Shown here: one piece after another, positions 1 to 9,503 of the stretch | How positions within the stretch are numbered: position 1 is the stretch's first letter | Layout of the letters: every line of letters begins with the position of its first letter | DNA from: Caballeronia glebae | GTDB taxonomy: Bacteria > Pseudomonadota > Gammaproteobacteria > Burkholderiales > Burkholderiaceae | Direction of reading: 5' to 3' | Length of the DNA: 64,000 nt | NCBI RefSeq assembly: GCF_001545035.1 | Contig: NZ_FCOJ02000019.1 | Coordinates: 56,122 to 120,121, forward strand | Position numbers and translations under genes: made by a program | The notes under the pieces: generated by a model | What the model saw: the letters and a program-made list of their open reading frames with translations, nothing else | Told to the model about the DNA's origin: nothing | The model's database searches: none

Positions 1-2
1 GC

Positions 3-917
3 GCGGGGCTATCGAGCGGACTCGCGGCGGGCATCGCGCAGGCCGCCGATGCGCCGAAGACCTTGCGCATCGGCTATCAAAAGTATGGCAACTTCGTGGT
101 GCTCAAGGCGCGCGGGTCGCTGGACAAGCGCCTTGCCGCGCAAGGCGTCACCGTGCAATGGCTCGAATTCCCCGCCGGGCCGCAACTCCTCGAAGGACTG
201 AACGCGGGCGCGGTCGATATCGGCACGGTCGGCGAAACGCCGCCGATCTTCGCGCAGGCCGCGGGCGTCGATTTCGTGTATATCGGCCACGAGCCGCCCG
301 CGCCGCACGCCGAGGCTATCGTCGTGCCGAAGGATTCGGGCGTCCATTCCGTTGCCGAATTGCGCGGCAAGAAAGTTGCGCTGAATAAAGGATCGAATGT
401 GCACTACCTGCTGGTCGAGGCGCTCAGAAAGTCCAACCTCGCCTGGTCCGATATTCAGCCTGTCTATCTCGCGCCCGCCGATGCCCGCGCCGCCTTCGTG
501 CAAGGCAGCATCGATGCATGGGCGATCTGGGACCCGTATCTCGCCGCCGCCGAAAAGCAGGCGAACGCGCGTCAACTCACCGACGCGAACGGCATCGTGC
601 GCAACGTGCAGTACTACCTCGCGACGCGCAAGATCGCGACGGCGCAGCCGCAACTGGTGCACGCGGTGCTCGAAGAACTCGATCAGGTCGACCGCTGGGC
701 GCGCGATAACGTGCCGGCTGTGGCCGCGCAATTGTCGCCGCTCGTCGGGCTCGATAGTGGCATCCTCGAAACGGCGCTCGGACGCACGTCGTATGGCGTG
801 CAATCGATCGATCCGGCCACGCTCGCCTATCAGCAACAGATCGCCGATACCTTCACGAGCCTCAAGCTGATTCCGAAGAAGCTCGACGTGACCGAGGCGC
901 GCTGGAACGTCGCCTGA
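3..917 (+). CDS. ssuA: Aliphatic sulfonate ABC transporter, periplasmic substrate-binding protein (5' end outside window)
   Basis: The gene is cut by the left edge; the frame is open from base 3, giving 304 visible residues. The first visible residues look like the end of a secretion signal (Ala/Gly/Ser-rich, with AQAADAP as a likely cleavage zone), followed by [10 protein letters not shown], the usual start of the mature SsuA/TauA-type binding domain. The motifs [20 protein letters not shown] and [10 protein letters not shown] are typical of SsuA. It captures alkanesulfonates in the periplasm for SsuBC. Downstream, ssuD, ssuC and ssuB follow on the same strand with a 143-base gap before ssuD, so this is the usual sulfur-starvation operon. 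A true N-terminus and any upstream ssuE lie outside the window. Confidence 0.93.
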   Translation, partial: AGLSSGLAAGIAQAADAPKTLRIGYQKYGNFVVLKARGSLDKRLAAQGVTVQWLEFPAGPQLLEGLNAGAVDIGTVGETPPIFAQAAGVDFVYIGHEPPAPHAEAIVVPKDSGVHSVAELRGKKVALNKGSNVHYLLVEALRKSNLAWSDIQPVYLAPADARAAFVQGSIDAWAIWDPYLAAAEKQANARQLTDANGIVRNVQYYLATRKIATAQPQLVHAVLEELDQVDRWARDNVPAVAAQLSPLVGLDSGILETALGRTSYGVQSIDPATLAYQQQIADTFTSLKLIPKKLDVTEARWNVA

Positions 918-1060
918 CGCGGCGGCCGGCGTTAGCGTTAGCACGATCGCACACATCCTTAGTGCGAATCGATGGTTCGGCTGCGCGCGACGCGTCGTTA
1001 GACTCGCCGGAGCGCCGCTGCATTCCTGCACGCGGCAAGCCCTCATTTAGACCGACGAAT

Positions 1061-2209
1061 ATGAACGTTTTCTGGTTTATTCCCACGCACGGCGACAGCC
1101 GTTATCTCGGCACTGCGCAAGGCGCGCGCGCTGCGAATTACGATTACTTTCGCCAGATCGCGGTAGCCGCCGACACGCTCGGCTATGAAGGCGTGCTGCT
1201 GCCCACGGGCCGTTCATGCGAGGACGCGTGGGTGGTCGCGTCGAGCCTCATTCCCGCGACCAAGCGCCTCAAGTTTCTCGTGGCGATCCGGCCTGGGCTT
1301 AGCTCACCGGGATTGTCGGCGCGCATGGCGTCGACCTTCGACCGGCTCTCGAACGGGCGTCTGCTCATCAACGTCGTGACGGGCGGCGATCCGAACGAAC
1401 TCGCCGGCGACGGCGTCTTCCACGATCACGACACGCGCTACGAAATCACCGACGAATTCCTCACGATCTGGCGCGGCCTGCTCGAACAGTCGCACGAGAA
1501 CGGCAGCTTCGATTTCGAAGGCAAGCATCTGCAATCGCAGGGCGGCAAGGTGCTGTATCCGCCGGTGCAGAGGGAGCATCCGCCGCTGTGGTTCGGCGGC
1601 TCGTCCGCGGCGGCGCACGATATCGCGGCGAAGCACATCGACACGTATCTCACGTGGGGCGAGCCGCCCGAGGACGTCGAGAAGAAGCTGGCCGACATCC
1701 GCCGTCGCGTGCAAGCCGAAGGACGCGAGATCAAATTCGGCATTCGCCTGCATGTGATCGTGCGCGAGACCGAAGAGGAAGCATGGGCCGACGCCGACAA
1801 GCTCATCGGCAAACTCGACGACGAAACCATTCGCCGCGCGCAGGCCTCGTTCGCGAAGATGGATTCCGAAGGCCAGCGACGCATGGCCGCATTGCACGGC
1901 GGCAGGCGGGACAAGCTGGAGGTGTATCCGCATCTGTGGGCGGGCGTCGGGCTCGTGCGCGGCGGCGCGGGCACCGCGCTCGTCGGCAATCCGGAGCAGG
2001 TCGCCGGATTGATGAAGCAGTACGCGGAGCTCGGCATCGACACGTTCATCCTGTCGGGCTATCCGCATCTGGAAGAGTCGTATCGCTTCGCCGAACTCGT
2101 GTTTCCGCTCTTGCCGCGTCAGCAGCGCGAGCAGGCGAGCGGGCCGCTGTCGGGGCCGTTCGGGGAAGTCATCGGCACGTCGGAATTGCCGCGCGCATCG
2201 GCATCATGA
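1061..2209 (+). CDS. ssuD: FMNH2-dependent alkanesulfonate monooxygenase
   Basis: This 382-residue protein is close to the length of E. coli SsuD (381). It belongs to the bacterial luciferase-like family and cleaves alkanesulfonates to aldehyde and sulfite using reduced flavin from a partner reductase (SsuE, not in the window). It starts [17 protein letters not shown]; the earlier in-frame ATG at 962 would add 33 residues unlike the family, so 1061 is preferred. Recognisable segments include the [11 protein letters not shown] region, [15 protein letters not shown] and [14 protein letters not shown]. The stop overlaps the ssuC start by four bases (ATGA), showing translational coupling with the transporter permease. 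Confidence 0.95.
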   Translation: MNVFWFIPTHGDSRYLGTAQGARAANYDYFRQIAVAADTLGYEGVLLPTGRSCEDAWVVASSLIPATKRLKFLVAIRPGLSSPGLSARMASTFDRLSNGRLLINVVTGGDPNELAGDGVFHDHDTRYEITDEFLTIWRGLLEQSHENGSFDFEGKHLQSQGGKVLYPPVQREHPPLWFGGSSAAAHDIAAKHIDTYLTWGEPPEDVEKKLADIRRRVQAEGREIKFGIRLHVIVRETEEEAWADADKLIGKLDDETIRRAQASFAKMDSEGQRRMAALHGGRRDKLEVYPHLWAGVGLVRGGAGTALVGNPEQVAGLMKQYAELGIDTFILSGYPHLEESYRFAELVFPLLPRQQREQASGPLSGPFGEVIGTSELPRASAS

Positions 2210-2988
2210 AGCTGCGATCGATCGCTCGCCGCGCGTTGCCGTGGCTCGTGCCGTTGATGATCCTCATCGCGTGGGAAAGCGCCGCGCGCACCGGCGGGCT
2301 TTCGTCGCGCGTGCTGCCCGAACCGCTCGCGGTGGTGAAGGCGGCGTGGTCGCTGATCGAGTCCGGCGATCTCTGGGCCAACGTGAAGGTCAGCGCGGGC
2401 CGCGCGCTCGCGGGCTTTGCGATGGGCGGCGGCATCGGCTTCCTGCTCGGTCTCGCGACGGGTCTCTTCAGGCCCGCCGAAATCGCGCTCGACTCGACCG
2501 TGCAGATGATCCGCAACATCCCCGCGCTCGCGATGATTCCGCTGCTGATCCTGTGGTTCGGCATCGGCGAGGAAGCGAAGCTCGTGCTCGTCGCGCTGGG
2601 CGTGTTCTTCCCGGTCTACGTCAACACGTATCACGGCATTCGCTCGGTCGACCGCGATCTGATAGAGATGGCGCGAAGTTATGGCTTGTCCGGTTTCGCG
2701 CTGTATCGCGATGTGATCCTGCCGGGCGCATTGCCGTCGATTCTCGTCGGCGTGCGCTTCGCATTCGGACTGATGTGGGTGATGCTGATCGTCGCCGAGA
2801 CCATCTCCGCGCAATCGGGTATCGGCTACATGACGATGAACGCGCGCGAGTTCCTGCAAACCGATGTCGTGGTGGTCGGCATTCTGCTCTATGCGCTGCT
2901 CGGCAAGCTCGCCGACATGGCCGCGCGCGCCATCGAACGCGCGACCTTGCGCTGGCATCCGGCCTATCAAACGAAGACGCAATCATGA
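2206..2988 (+). CDS. ssuC: Aliphatic sulfonate ABC transporter permease
   Basis: This is a 260-residue inner-membrane protein of the BPD_transp_1 fold with about six hydrophobic segments; the first is [14 protein letters not shown]. The EAA-like coupling motif is visible around residues 150-170 ([20 protein letters not shown]), which contacts the ATPase. It moves alkanesulfonates delivered by SsuA. The start ATG overlaps the ssuD stop and the stop overlaps the ssuB start, so ssuD-ssuC-ssuB are tightly coupled. Order ssuA-ssuD-ssuC-ssuB matches known ssu operons of Burkholderia and Pseudomonas. Confidence 0.94.
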   Translation: MKLRSIARRALPWLVPLMILIAWESAARTGGLSSRVLPEPLAVVKAAWSLIESGDLWANVKVSAGRALAGFAMGGGIGFLLGLATGLFRPAEIALDSTVQMIRNIPALAMIPLLILWFGIGEEAKLVLVALGVFFPVYVNTYHGIRSVDRDLIEMARSYGLSGFALYRDVILPGALPSILVGVRFAFGLMWVMLIVAETISAQSGIGYMTMNAREFLQTDVVVVGILLYALLGKLADMAARAIERATLRWHPAYQTKTQS

Positions 2989-3794
2989 CCGTGATGAATT
3001 CGACGCTGGCCGGCAACGCCGACGGTTTCTCGCAGACCCTGCCGCGCACGCAGCCCATCGCGCGTGCGCCGCTTGTCGGGCGCGATGTTGCCGTGTCGCT
3101 GCGTGGCGTGGAGAAGCGCTTCGGCGAGCGCCTCGTGCTGGATCGGCTGGACTTCTCGATCGAACGCGGCAGCTTCGTGTCGATCGTCGGCCGCAGCGGC
3201 TGCGGCAAGTCGACCTTGCTGCGGCTCATCGCCGGTCTCGACGAGCCGTCGGGCGGCATCCTGGAGCGCAACGCCGCCGCCCGATCGGAGCAACTGCAGA
3301 TACGCATCATGTTTCAGGACGCGCGCCTGTTGCCGTGGAAGAGCGTGCTCGACAACGTGATGATCGGCCTGCCGCGCGACAAGCGCGACGAAGCCCGCGC
3401 GACGCTCGCGGAAGTGGGCCTCGCCGAGCGCGAGAAGGACTGGCCCTCGCGTTTGTCGGGCGGGCAGCGTCAGCGCGTGGCGCTTGCGCGCGCGCTCGTA
3501 CATCGGCCGGATCTGCTCCTGCTCGACGAACCGCTCGGCGCGCTCGATGCGTTGACGCGCATCGAAATGCAGAGCTTGATCGAACGCTTGTGGCGCGAAC
3601 ACAAGCTCACCGCGTTGCTCGTCACGCACGACGTGCAGGAAGCCGTGTCGCTCGGCGATCGCATCGTGCTGATCGATGCGGGACGCATCACGCTCGATAC
3701 GGCGGTGTCGCTGCAAAGGCCGCGCACGCGCACGACGCCAGGCTTCGCGGAACTCGAAGAACAGGTGCTTTCGCAAGTGCTTCGGCGCGGCTGA
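2985..3794 (+). CDS. ssuB: Aliphatic sulfonate ABC transporter ATP-binding protein
   Basis: This 269-residue ATPase powers SsuC. Visible motifs are Walker [10 protein letters not shown], the Q-loop region [11 protein letters not shown], the signature LSGGQRQR, Walker B LLLLDEP and the switch histidine in [10 protein letters not shown]. The length and the N-terminal extension of about 30 residues before the first beta strand are usual for Burkholderiales SsuB. The start overlaps the ssuC stop (ATGA). An alternative ATG three codons later (MNSTLAG) cannot be excluded. It ends the ssu operon seen here; only a dehydrogenase remnant follows. Confidence 0.93.
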   Translation: MTVMNSTLAGNADGFSQTLPRTQPIARAPLVGRDVAVSLRGVEKRFGERLVLDRLDFSIERGSFVSIVGRSGCGKSTLLRLIAGLDEPSGGILERNAAARSEQLQIRIMFQDARLLPWKSVLDNVMIGLPRDKRDEARATLAEVGLAEREKDWPSRLSGGQRQRVALARALVHRPDLLLLDEPLGALDALTRIEMQSLIERLWREHKLTALLVTHDVQEAVSLGDRIVLIDAGRITLDTAVSLQRPRTRTTPGFAELEEQVLSQVLRRG

Positions 3795-3835
3795 CTGTTC
3801 GGCTTTTCGCACGACCCGTCAGCGCCGCGCTCGTT

Positions 3836-3982
3836 ATCCTCAAGCGCATCGCGGACATGACCGCGCTCGGCCGCGCTGGACTTCCCGAAGATATCGGACC
3901 GATGATCGCGTCGTTGTTGTCCGAAGACAATCGCTGGGTGAATGCGCAACGCATCGAAGTGTCGGGCGGCATGGCGATTTGA
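3836..3982 (+). pseudogene. C-terminal remnant of a short-chain dehydrogenase (SDR)
   Basis: About 48 codons read RIADMTALGRAGLPEDIG, then MIASLLSEDNRWVNAQRIEVSGG and a stop. This is the canonical C-terminal tail of classical SDR enzymes (the GLPEDIG and QRIEVSGG segments). No start codon, Rossmann glycine motif or YxxxK catalytic site is found upstream; the frame runs back through the ssuB region with no homology. I therefore call it the decayed end of a lost SDR gene lying after ssuB. It could mark the edge of a past deletion. The limits of the remnant on the left are approximate. Confidence 0.6.
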
Positions 3983-4135
3983 ACGCGTTTTGCTGAAGTT
4001 GCGGCGCGGGTCTTCCGGGCGAAGGAGGGTACGCCGCGTTTGTTCGCGAATCATCCACGTATTGAGCTACCTCAATGAATTGGAGATGACACCTCGATAT
4101 GATAAGTAGTCCGGTTCAAAAAATAGAAAAATGAA

Positions 4136-4369
4136 ATGTCGTCCCACCCGCTATTCGAATTGTTGCAGAAGCTCGATTCCGCGAGGATCGCTTATGCGCT
4201 CGGCCGCCACAGACCGGAAAGTGTCCTCGTCTCAGTAACCGTCGTGGGTCAACGTATCGAGATCGACGTGTTCAACGATGGCCACATGGAAGTATCGCGA
4301 TTCGTGGGCAACGAGGACATTGAAGGCGGCGCTGAACTCATCGACTCCATCGTAGCGTTGGCTTCATAG
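4136..4369 (+). CDS. Small hypothetical protein (77 aa)
   Basis: I do not recognise a characterised family. The 77-residue product starts MSSHPLFELLQKLD and has alternating hydrophobic beta-strand patterns (VLVSVTVVGQRIEIDVF) with an acidic C-terminal half ending in a hydrophobic helix (LIDSIVALAS). No signal peptide or membrane segment is seen. A second ATG five bases upstream at 4131 is out of frame. Similar small acidic proteins are common as standalone genes in Burkholderia genomes; that is background knowledge, not evidence of function. It sits alone between the ssu remnant and the Lrp-type regulator, convergent with the latter. Confidence 0.6.
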   Translation: MSSHPLFELLQKLDSARIAYALGRHRPESVLVSVTVVGQRIEIDVFNDGHMEVSRFVGNEDIEGGAELIDSIVALAS

Positions 4370-4385
4370 CGTTTCATGGCCGGAA

Positions 4386-4859
4386 CTACGCTTCAAGCGG
4401 CACCGCGCTCACGCACTTCAACTCGTCGAGGCACACGCTCGACTTCACGCCGCTCACGCCGGGAATGCGCATCAACGTATCGAGCAAAAATTCCGACAGC
4501 CCTTTGAGATCGCGCGCGATCACCTTCAGCATGTAATCGATATCGCCGGTCACGGCGAAGCATTCCTGAATCTCCGCGAGCTTGCCGACGACGCCCTTGA
4601 ACTTGGCGAGGTCGCGCACGTGGCCGCGCTCCATCGTCACCTGAATGAAGGCCACCACGCCGAAGCCGAGCACCTGCGCATCGAGCCGCGTCTCGTAGCC
4701 CTTGATCACGCCCAGTTCCTCCAGCCGCCGATGCCGCCGCAACGTCTGCGCGGGCGACAGATTGATCGCCTCCGCCAGTTCAAGATTGGAGATGCGTCCG
4801 CGCGACTGCAGCATCCCGAGCAAACGCAGGTCGATACGATCGATCTCGATAGTCTGCAA
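4386..4859 (-). CDS. Lrp/AsnC-family transcriptional regulator
   Basis: The 157-residue protein has the Lrp layout: an N-terminal winged HTH (IDLRLLGMLQSRGRISNLEL, then LSPAQTLRRHRRLEELGVIKGY, residues about 8-60) and a C-terminal RAM ligand-binding domain (residues 65-150, with VTGDIDYMLKVIARDL). Such proteins sense amino acids and act as dimers or octamers. It is transcribed away from the permease and aminotransferase genes at 5038-7628 across a 178-base shared control region, so it most likely regulates aromatic amino acid uptake and breakdown. That target is inferred from position only. Confidence 0.9.
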   Translation of the reverse strand: MQTIEIDRIDLRLLGMLQSRGRISNLELAEAINLSPAQTLRRHRRLEELGVIKGYETRLDAQVLGFGVVAFIQVTMERGHVRDLAKFKGVVGKLAEIQECFAVTGDIDYMLKVIARDLKGLSEFLLDTLMRIPGVSGVKSSVCLDELKCVSAVPLEA

Positions 4860-5037
4860 TTTTCTTTCTCCGATACCCCATTCGATAAAATCCGGACGCG
4901 CAAACTAGGGTTTGTCTGCTCGCGTTAGGAAATCATATTGTGCCGTAACAAATTTACACTGATTCCCCTAAATCCAGCGGGGACGCCCGAGGTCCAAAGC
5001 GTCCGGAATTCACCGCAATACACAAGGAGAGAGACAC

Positions 5038-6411
5038 GTGGCACATGAGGGAGATGGCACGCTCAAACGCGGCCTGAAGAATCGTCACATCCAGTTGATC
5101 GCGCTGGGCGGCGCGATCGGGACTGGGCTTTTTCTCGGCATCGCCCAGACGATCAAATCGGCGGGGCCGTCGGTGCTGCTCGGCTATGCGATCGCGGGCG
5201 TCGTCGCCTTTTTCATCATGCGGCAACTGGGCGAGATGGTCGTCGACGAGCCCGTCGCGGGTTCGTTCAGCCACTTCGCGGACAAGTACTGCGGGCGGTA
5301 CGCGGGCTTCCTGTCGGGCTGGAACTACTGGGTACTCTACATTCTCGTGTCGATGGCCGAGCTTTCGGCCGTCGGCATCTACGTGCAGTACTGGTGGCCG
5401 AACATCCCGACATGGATCTCTGCGCTCGTCTGCTTCTGCATCATCAACGCGATCAACCTCACGAGCGTGAAGTCGTTTGGCGAGCTGGAGTTCTGGTTCG
5501 CGATCGTGAAGGTCGTCGCGATCGTCGGCATGATCGGCTTCGGCGGCTGGCTGCTGTTCTCGGGCGGCGCCGGGCCGGAAGCCAGCGTGACGAACCTCTG
5601 GCGTCATGGCGGCTTCTTTCCGAACGGCGTCTCCGGTCTCGTGATGGCGATGGCCGTCATCATGTTCTCGTTCGGCGGGCTGGAACTCGTCGGCATCACG
5701 GCGGCCGAAGCGGACGATCCCGCGCACACGATTCCGCGCGCGACCAATCAGGTGATCTACCGCATTCTGATTTTCTACGTGGGCGCGCTCGGCGTGCTGC
5801 TTTCGCTGTATCCGTGGCAGAAGGTCGTGACCGGCGGCAGCCCGTTCGTGCTGATCTTCCACGCGATGAACAGCAACTTCGTCGCGCATGTGCTCAACGC
5901 GGTGGTGCTGACCGCGGCGCTCTCGGTCTATAACAGCGGCGTGTATTGCAACAGCCGCATGCTCTACGGTCTCGCGCAGCAAGGCAACGCGCCGCGCGCG
6001 CTGCTCAAGGTGAACAAGCGCGGCATTCCGCTCGTCGCGCTCGGTGTATCCGCGCTCGCGACGGCCGTCTGCGTGCTCATCAACTATCTGATGCCGGGCA
6101 AGGCGTTCGAGTTGCTGATGGGGCTCGTCGTGTCGGCGCTCATCATCAACTGGGCGATGATCAGTCTCATCCATCTGCAATTTCGCCGCGTGAAAGCGCG
6201 TGCCGGCGAAACGACCGTGTTCAAAAGCCTCGGCTATCCGCTCACGAACTATCTGTGCCTCGCGTTTCTCGCCGGCATTCTCGTGGTGATGTGCCTGATT
6301 CCCGATCTGCGCATGTCGGTCTATCTGATTCCCGTGTGGCTCGCGGTGCTCGGCGTGGGTTATGCCGTTCGCAATCGTCGCCGCGCGAGTGCGGCGTTGT
6401 CGCGCGTCTGA
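5038..6411 (+). CDS. aroP: Aromatic amino acid / proton symporter (AroP/PheP-like, APC superfamily)
   Basis: This 457-residue protein has about twelve membrane segments. It opens with LKRGLKNRHIQLIALGGAIGTGLFLG, the classical amino acid transporter signature with the unwound first helix, and continues with MRQLGEMVVDEPVAGSF and the EADDPAHTIPRATNQVIYRI loop. This matches the AAT family, nearest in feel to AroP/PheP. The start is GTG at 5038, supported by an AAGGAGAG ribosome site about 9 bases upstream. It is followed 11 bases later by an aromatic aminotransferase, which supports phenylalanine/tyrosine/tryptophan as cargo. Exact substrate is inferred. Confidence 0.88.
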   Translation: MAHEGDGTLKRGLKNRHIQLIALGGAIGTGLFLGIAQTIKSAGPSVLLGYAIAGVVAFFIMRQLGEMVVDEPVAGSFSHFADKYCGRYAGFLSGWNYWVLYILVSMAELSAVGIYVQYWWPNIPTWISALVCFCIINAINLTSVKSFGELEFWFAIVKVVAIVGMIGFGGWLLFSGGAGPEASVTNLWRHGGFFPNGVSGLVMAMAVIMFSFGGLELVGITAAEADDPAHTIPRATNQVIYRILIFYVGALGVLLSLYPWQKVVTGGSPFVLIFHAMNSNFVAHVLNAVVLTAALSVYNSGVYCNSRMLYGLAQQGNAPRALLKVNKRGIPLVALGVSALATAVCVLINYLMPGKAFELLMGLVVSALIINWAMISLIHLQFRRVKARAGETTVFKSLGYPLTNYLCLAFLAGILVVMCLIPDLRMSVYLIPVWLAVLGVGYAVRNRRRASAALSRV

Positions 6412-6422
6412 AGGAGACGATC

Positions 6423-7628
6423 ATGTTCGAACACATCGATGCCTATCCCGGCGACCCGATCCTCTCGCTCAACGAAGACTTCGCGAAGGACCCGCGCGCG
6501 AACAAGGTCAATCTGAGCATCGGCATCTATTACGACGACGATGGCCGTCTGCCCGTGATGCGCGCCGTGCGCGAGGCCGAAGCGCAATTGCTCGCGCAAG
6601 CAGCCGCGAAACCGTATCTGCCGATGGCGGGCCTCGCGGCGTATCGCGATGCCGTGCAGTCGCTCGTCTTCGGCGACGATTCTCCCGCGCGCAACGATGG
6701 CCGCATCGCGACCGTGCAGACGCTCGGCGGCTCGGGCGCGCTCAAGGTCGGCGCGGACTTCATCAAGCGTTATTTCCCCGGCTCGCAAGTCTGGGTAAGC
6801 GATCCGACGTGGGACAACCATCGCTTCATCTTCGAGCGCGCGGGCTTCACGGTCGGCACGTATCCGTACTACGACGAAGCAAGCGGCGGCCTGAAGTTCG
6901 ACGCGATGCTCTCGGCTATCCGCGATTTACCCGCGAAGAGCGTCGTGCTGCTGCACGCGTGCTGTCACAACCCGACGGGCGTCGATCTCGACGATGCGCA
7001 ATGGGTGAAGCTGATCGACGCGATCAAGGCGCGTGATTTGCTGCCGTTCATCGACATGGCGTATCAGGGCTTCGGCGCGGGACTCGATGCGGACGCGTTC
7101 GCGATTCGCGAGCTGGTCCGTCGGAACGTGCCGACCTTCGTCGCCAATTCGTTCTCGAAGAACTTCTCGCTATACGGCGAGCGTTGCGGCGCGCTCTCGG
7201 TGATCTGCGAATCGGCGCATACAGCGGAGCGCGTGCTCGGTCAACTGACGGGCGCCGTGCGCGCGAACTACAGCAATCCGCCGACGCACGGCGCGATGCT
7301 CGTCGCGCGCGTGCTCACGACGCCCGCGTTGCGGCAAGCATGGCAAGACGAACTGGCATCGATGCGCACGCGTATCGCGCGCATGCGCGGCGAGATGCAC
7401 GCGCGTCTTTCCGGCAAGGTGCCCGACGCGATGCTCGCGCGCTACGTCGCGCAGCGCGGCATGTTCACGTACACGGGACTTTCCGCCGCGCAGGTCGATG
7501 TGCTGCGTGAACGGCACGGCGTCTATCTGATCCGCTCGGGCCGCATGTGCGTCGCGGCGTTGAACGGGCGCAACGTCGAAGCGACCGCGAGCGCTATCGG
7601 CGAAGTGCTTTCGACAGAGATCGCGTAG
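6423..7628 (+). CDS. tyrB: Aromatic amino acid aminotransferase (PLP-dependent, class I)
   Basis: The 401-residue product matches TyrB/AspC enzymes in length. The PLP lysine is K246 in NSFSKNFSLYGER; CHNPTG (N183), D211 and Y214 are also in place, and the N-terminal YPGDPILSLNEDF segment is typical. It transfers the amino group of tyrosine, phenylalanine or aspartate to 2-oxoglutarate in the cytoplasm. A GGAGACG ribosome site precedes ATG 6423. It is 11 bases downstream of the aroP-like permease and probably co-transcribed, forming an uptake-plus-transamination unit likely controlled by the divergent Lrp-type regulator. Confidence 0.9.
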   Translation: MFEHIDAYPGDPILSLNEDFAKDPRANKVNLSIGIYYDDDGRLPVMRAVREAEAQLLAQAAAKPYLPMAGLAAYRDAVQSLVFGDDSPARNDGRIATVQTLGGSGALKVGADFIKRYFPGSQVWVSDPTWDNHRFIFERAGFTVGTYPYYDEASGGLKFDAMLSAIRDLPAKSVVLLHACCHNPTGVDLDDAQWVKLIDAIKARDLLPFIDMAYQGFGAGLDADAFAIRELVRRNVPTFVANSFSKNFSLYGERCGALSVICESAHTAERVLGQLTGAVRANYSNPPTHGAMLVARVLTTPALRQAWQDELASMRTRIARMRGEMHARLSGKVPDAMLARYVAQRGMFTYTGLSAAQVDVLRERHGVYLIRSGRMCVAALNGRNVEATASAIGEVLSTEIA

Positions 7629-7695
7629 CCGCTCATTTTCGCCTCATTGTGCGCGGGCACACTGCATCCATCGCTCACGAAGGAGAGATGCAGTC

Positions 7696-9276
7696 ATGGA
7701 AACTTTTGAAAAAGCGGCCTTTCGGTCTTATACCGATGTCCTGCTCGATCGCCTCGAAGCGCACGCCGGTCGCACGGTGCTGCGCTATCTCGATGAAGAC
7801 GTGACGGGCAGTGCGTTTCGCGCGTCGATCTATCGCTATGCGCGGGCGCTTGCGTCGTTCGGCGTCACGCGCGGCGCGTTCGTCGCGATGTTCGCGCCGA
7901 ATTGCCCCGACGCGCTCGCCATTCGTTACGCGACCAACCTGCTCGGCGCGACGACGATGTTCCTGCCCGCGATCGCGTCGGCGGAACAGCGCGCGGCGTT
8001 CGTCACGCGCATGCAGCCGACGCTGCTCATCGCCTTCGCGCAGACCAAGCATCTCGTGCCTGAGCATCACGGCGCGCGCCTCGCGTATGTCGGCACGGGA
8101 CCGGCGCGTTTGCGTCTGGATATCCGCGCGCGCGTGCAGCACGATCTGCCCGTGCAGAGCCGCGCGCGACCCGACGATCTCGCCGTGGTCGTCTCGTCGG
8201 GCGGCTCGACCGGCGCGCCGAAAGCGAGCCGCCGCAGCTTCGCGGCATATTCGGCGCTGGTGAGCGCGCCGAGCCCCGAGGATCGCCGGCAGCTCGTCAA
8301 CGGCGCGCTGGCCTATCTGTCGCAAGTGCTCGTCGACAACACGTTGATGGGCGGCGGCACCGTAATCCTGAAGCCTTGCTACGATCCCGCCGAAACGCTC
8401 GCGACGATCGAAGCCGAGCGCATCACCGACGTATTGCTCGTCGAACCGCAACTTTTCGAAACGATGGATCACCCGGACGTTCATCGGCGCAATCTGTCTT
8501 CCTTGCGCTCGATCGCGCACATCGGCGGATCGGCGCCCGCGATCTTGCGGCGGCGTGCGATCGCGCGGCTCGGCCCCGTGCTCACGCACATGTACGGCGC
8601 GAGCGAAGCGGGGCTCGTGAGCGTGCTGACGCCATCGGATTATCTCCTCGACACGAGCCTGCTGGACAGCGCGGGGCGCATTCGGCCCGGCGTCGACGTG
8701 CGCCTTCGCCGCGCCGACGGCACGTTCGCGCTTCATGGTCAGCACGGCGCGATCGAAGTGAAATCGAAGGCGGTGGCGCAGGGCTATCACCGTCAGCCGA
8801 TCGAGGCGGCGCGCAAGTTTCGCGACGGCTGGTGTCTCACGGGCGATATCGGCTTCATCGACGCGAAAGGCAATCTGCATGTAATCGGACGCGAAGGCGA
8901 TGTCGCCGAGATCGATGGCGTCGTTGTCGGCCCGGCGCAGATCGAAACGCCGCTGTGCGCATTGCCCGATCTGCGCTATGCGCGCGCCGTCGCATCGGGC
9001 GATGCCGCGCGCGGTTACGTGTGGGACGTCGTAGTCGTGCCGTGGACGGGCCGGCGCGTCGATGTCGCGCGGTGCATGCGCGCGCTCGAATCGGCGTGCG
9101 GCGTGGCCGTTGCGAAGGCCGTGCGCATGGCTGCCATGCAACGCGTGCCGCTCACCGAGCAGGGCAAGGTGAACCGCGCCGCGATCGCGTTCTGGTGCCG
9201 CGATGCGGCGCGGCGCAACGTCGAAGGCGTGCTCAGGAGCCCGCGTCTGAACGCGACTTCAGAAGTTCCAGCATGA
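7696..9276 (+). CDS. AMP-dependent acyl/aryl ligase (ANL superfamily), substrate unknown
   Basis: This 526-residue protein is a class I adenylate-forming enzyme. Seen motifs: the phosphate loop SSGGSTGAPK (residues 167-176), HMYGASEAG, the hinge region GWCLTGDIG followed by the conserved GRE segment, and the C-terminal catalytic lysine in LTEQGKVNR. It therefore activates a carboxylic acid with ATP; whether CoA or another acceptor follows is not readable. A GAAGGAGAG ribosome site precedes ATG 7696. No partner genes are adjacent: the aminotransferase is upstream by 67 bases and a dehydrogenase remnant overlaps its 3' end on the other strand. A fatty acid or aryl acid ligase are both possible. 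Confidence 0.82.
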   Translation: METFEKAAFRSYTDVLLDRLEAHAGRTVLRYLDEDVTGSAFRASIYRYARALASFGVTRGAFVAMFAPNCPDALAIRYATNLLGATTMFLPAIASAEQRAAFVTRMQPTLLIAFAQTKHLVPEHHGARLAYVGTGPARLRLDIRARVQHDLPVQSRARPDDLAVVVSSGGSTGAPKASRRSFAAYSALVSAPSPEDRRQLVNGALAYLSQVLVDNTLMGGGTVILKPCYDPAETLATIEAERITDVLLVEPQLFETMDHPDVHRRNLSSLRSIAHIGGSAPAILRRRAIARLGPVLTHMYGASEAGLVSVLTPSDYLLDTSLLDSAGRIRPGVDVRLRRADGTFALHGQHGAIEVKSKAVAQGYHRQPIEAARKFRDGWCLTGDIGFIDAKGNLHVIGREGDVAEIDGVVVGPAQIETPLCALPDLRYARAVASGDAARGYVWDVVVVPWTGRRVDVARCMRALESACGVAVAKAVRMAAMQRVPLTEQGKVNRAAIAFWCRDAARRNVEGVLRSPRLNATSEVPA

Positions 9277-9406
9277 CGCGGTCGCGCTCCGTCTCCATCG
9301 ATTCCGTCGAGCGGCCCGCGAGTGCCGCTTGCATCTCATCGACGACGCGGCGCTTGAGTTCGGGCGTCAGTTGCGGCGTGCCGAGATCGTCCCACCAGCT
9401 TTGCAT
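9233..9406 (-). pseudogene. C-terminal fragment resembling 3-hydroxyacyl-CoA / carnitine dehydrogenase
   Basis: On the minus strand, 57 codons read MQSWWDDLGTPQLTPELKRR and end with ERDRVMLELLKSRSDAGS. This pattern (WW-D-LG-P-LTPEL, then a short helix ending in ERD--L--LL) is the C-terminal tail of lambda-crystallin/carnitine-dehydrogenase-type 3-hydroxyacyl-CoA dehydrogenases. The N-terminal NAD domain is missing: the frame stays open a little further upstream but shows no glycine-rich motif before the benE-like gene begins. Its last 44 bases overlap the 3' end of the convergent ligase gene. I call it a remnant; a short standalone gene is less likely. Confidence 0.45.
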
Positions 9407-9503
9407 CGGGCTCGCTGTGTTCCTCGCGTCGAGCGCGGGACGTTCGATCTCCGGCCAGACGATTCCGATCGATGGCGATTCGCAAAGCGCTTCGTGATTC
9501 CGC

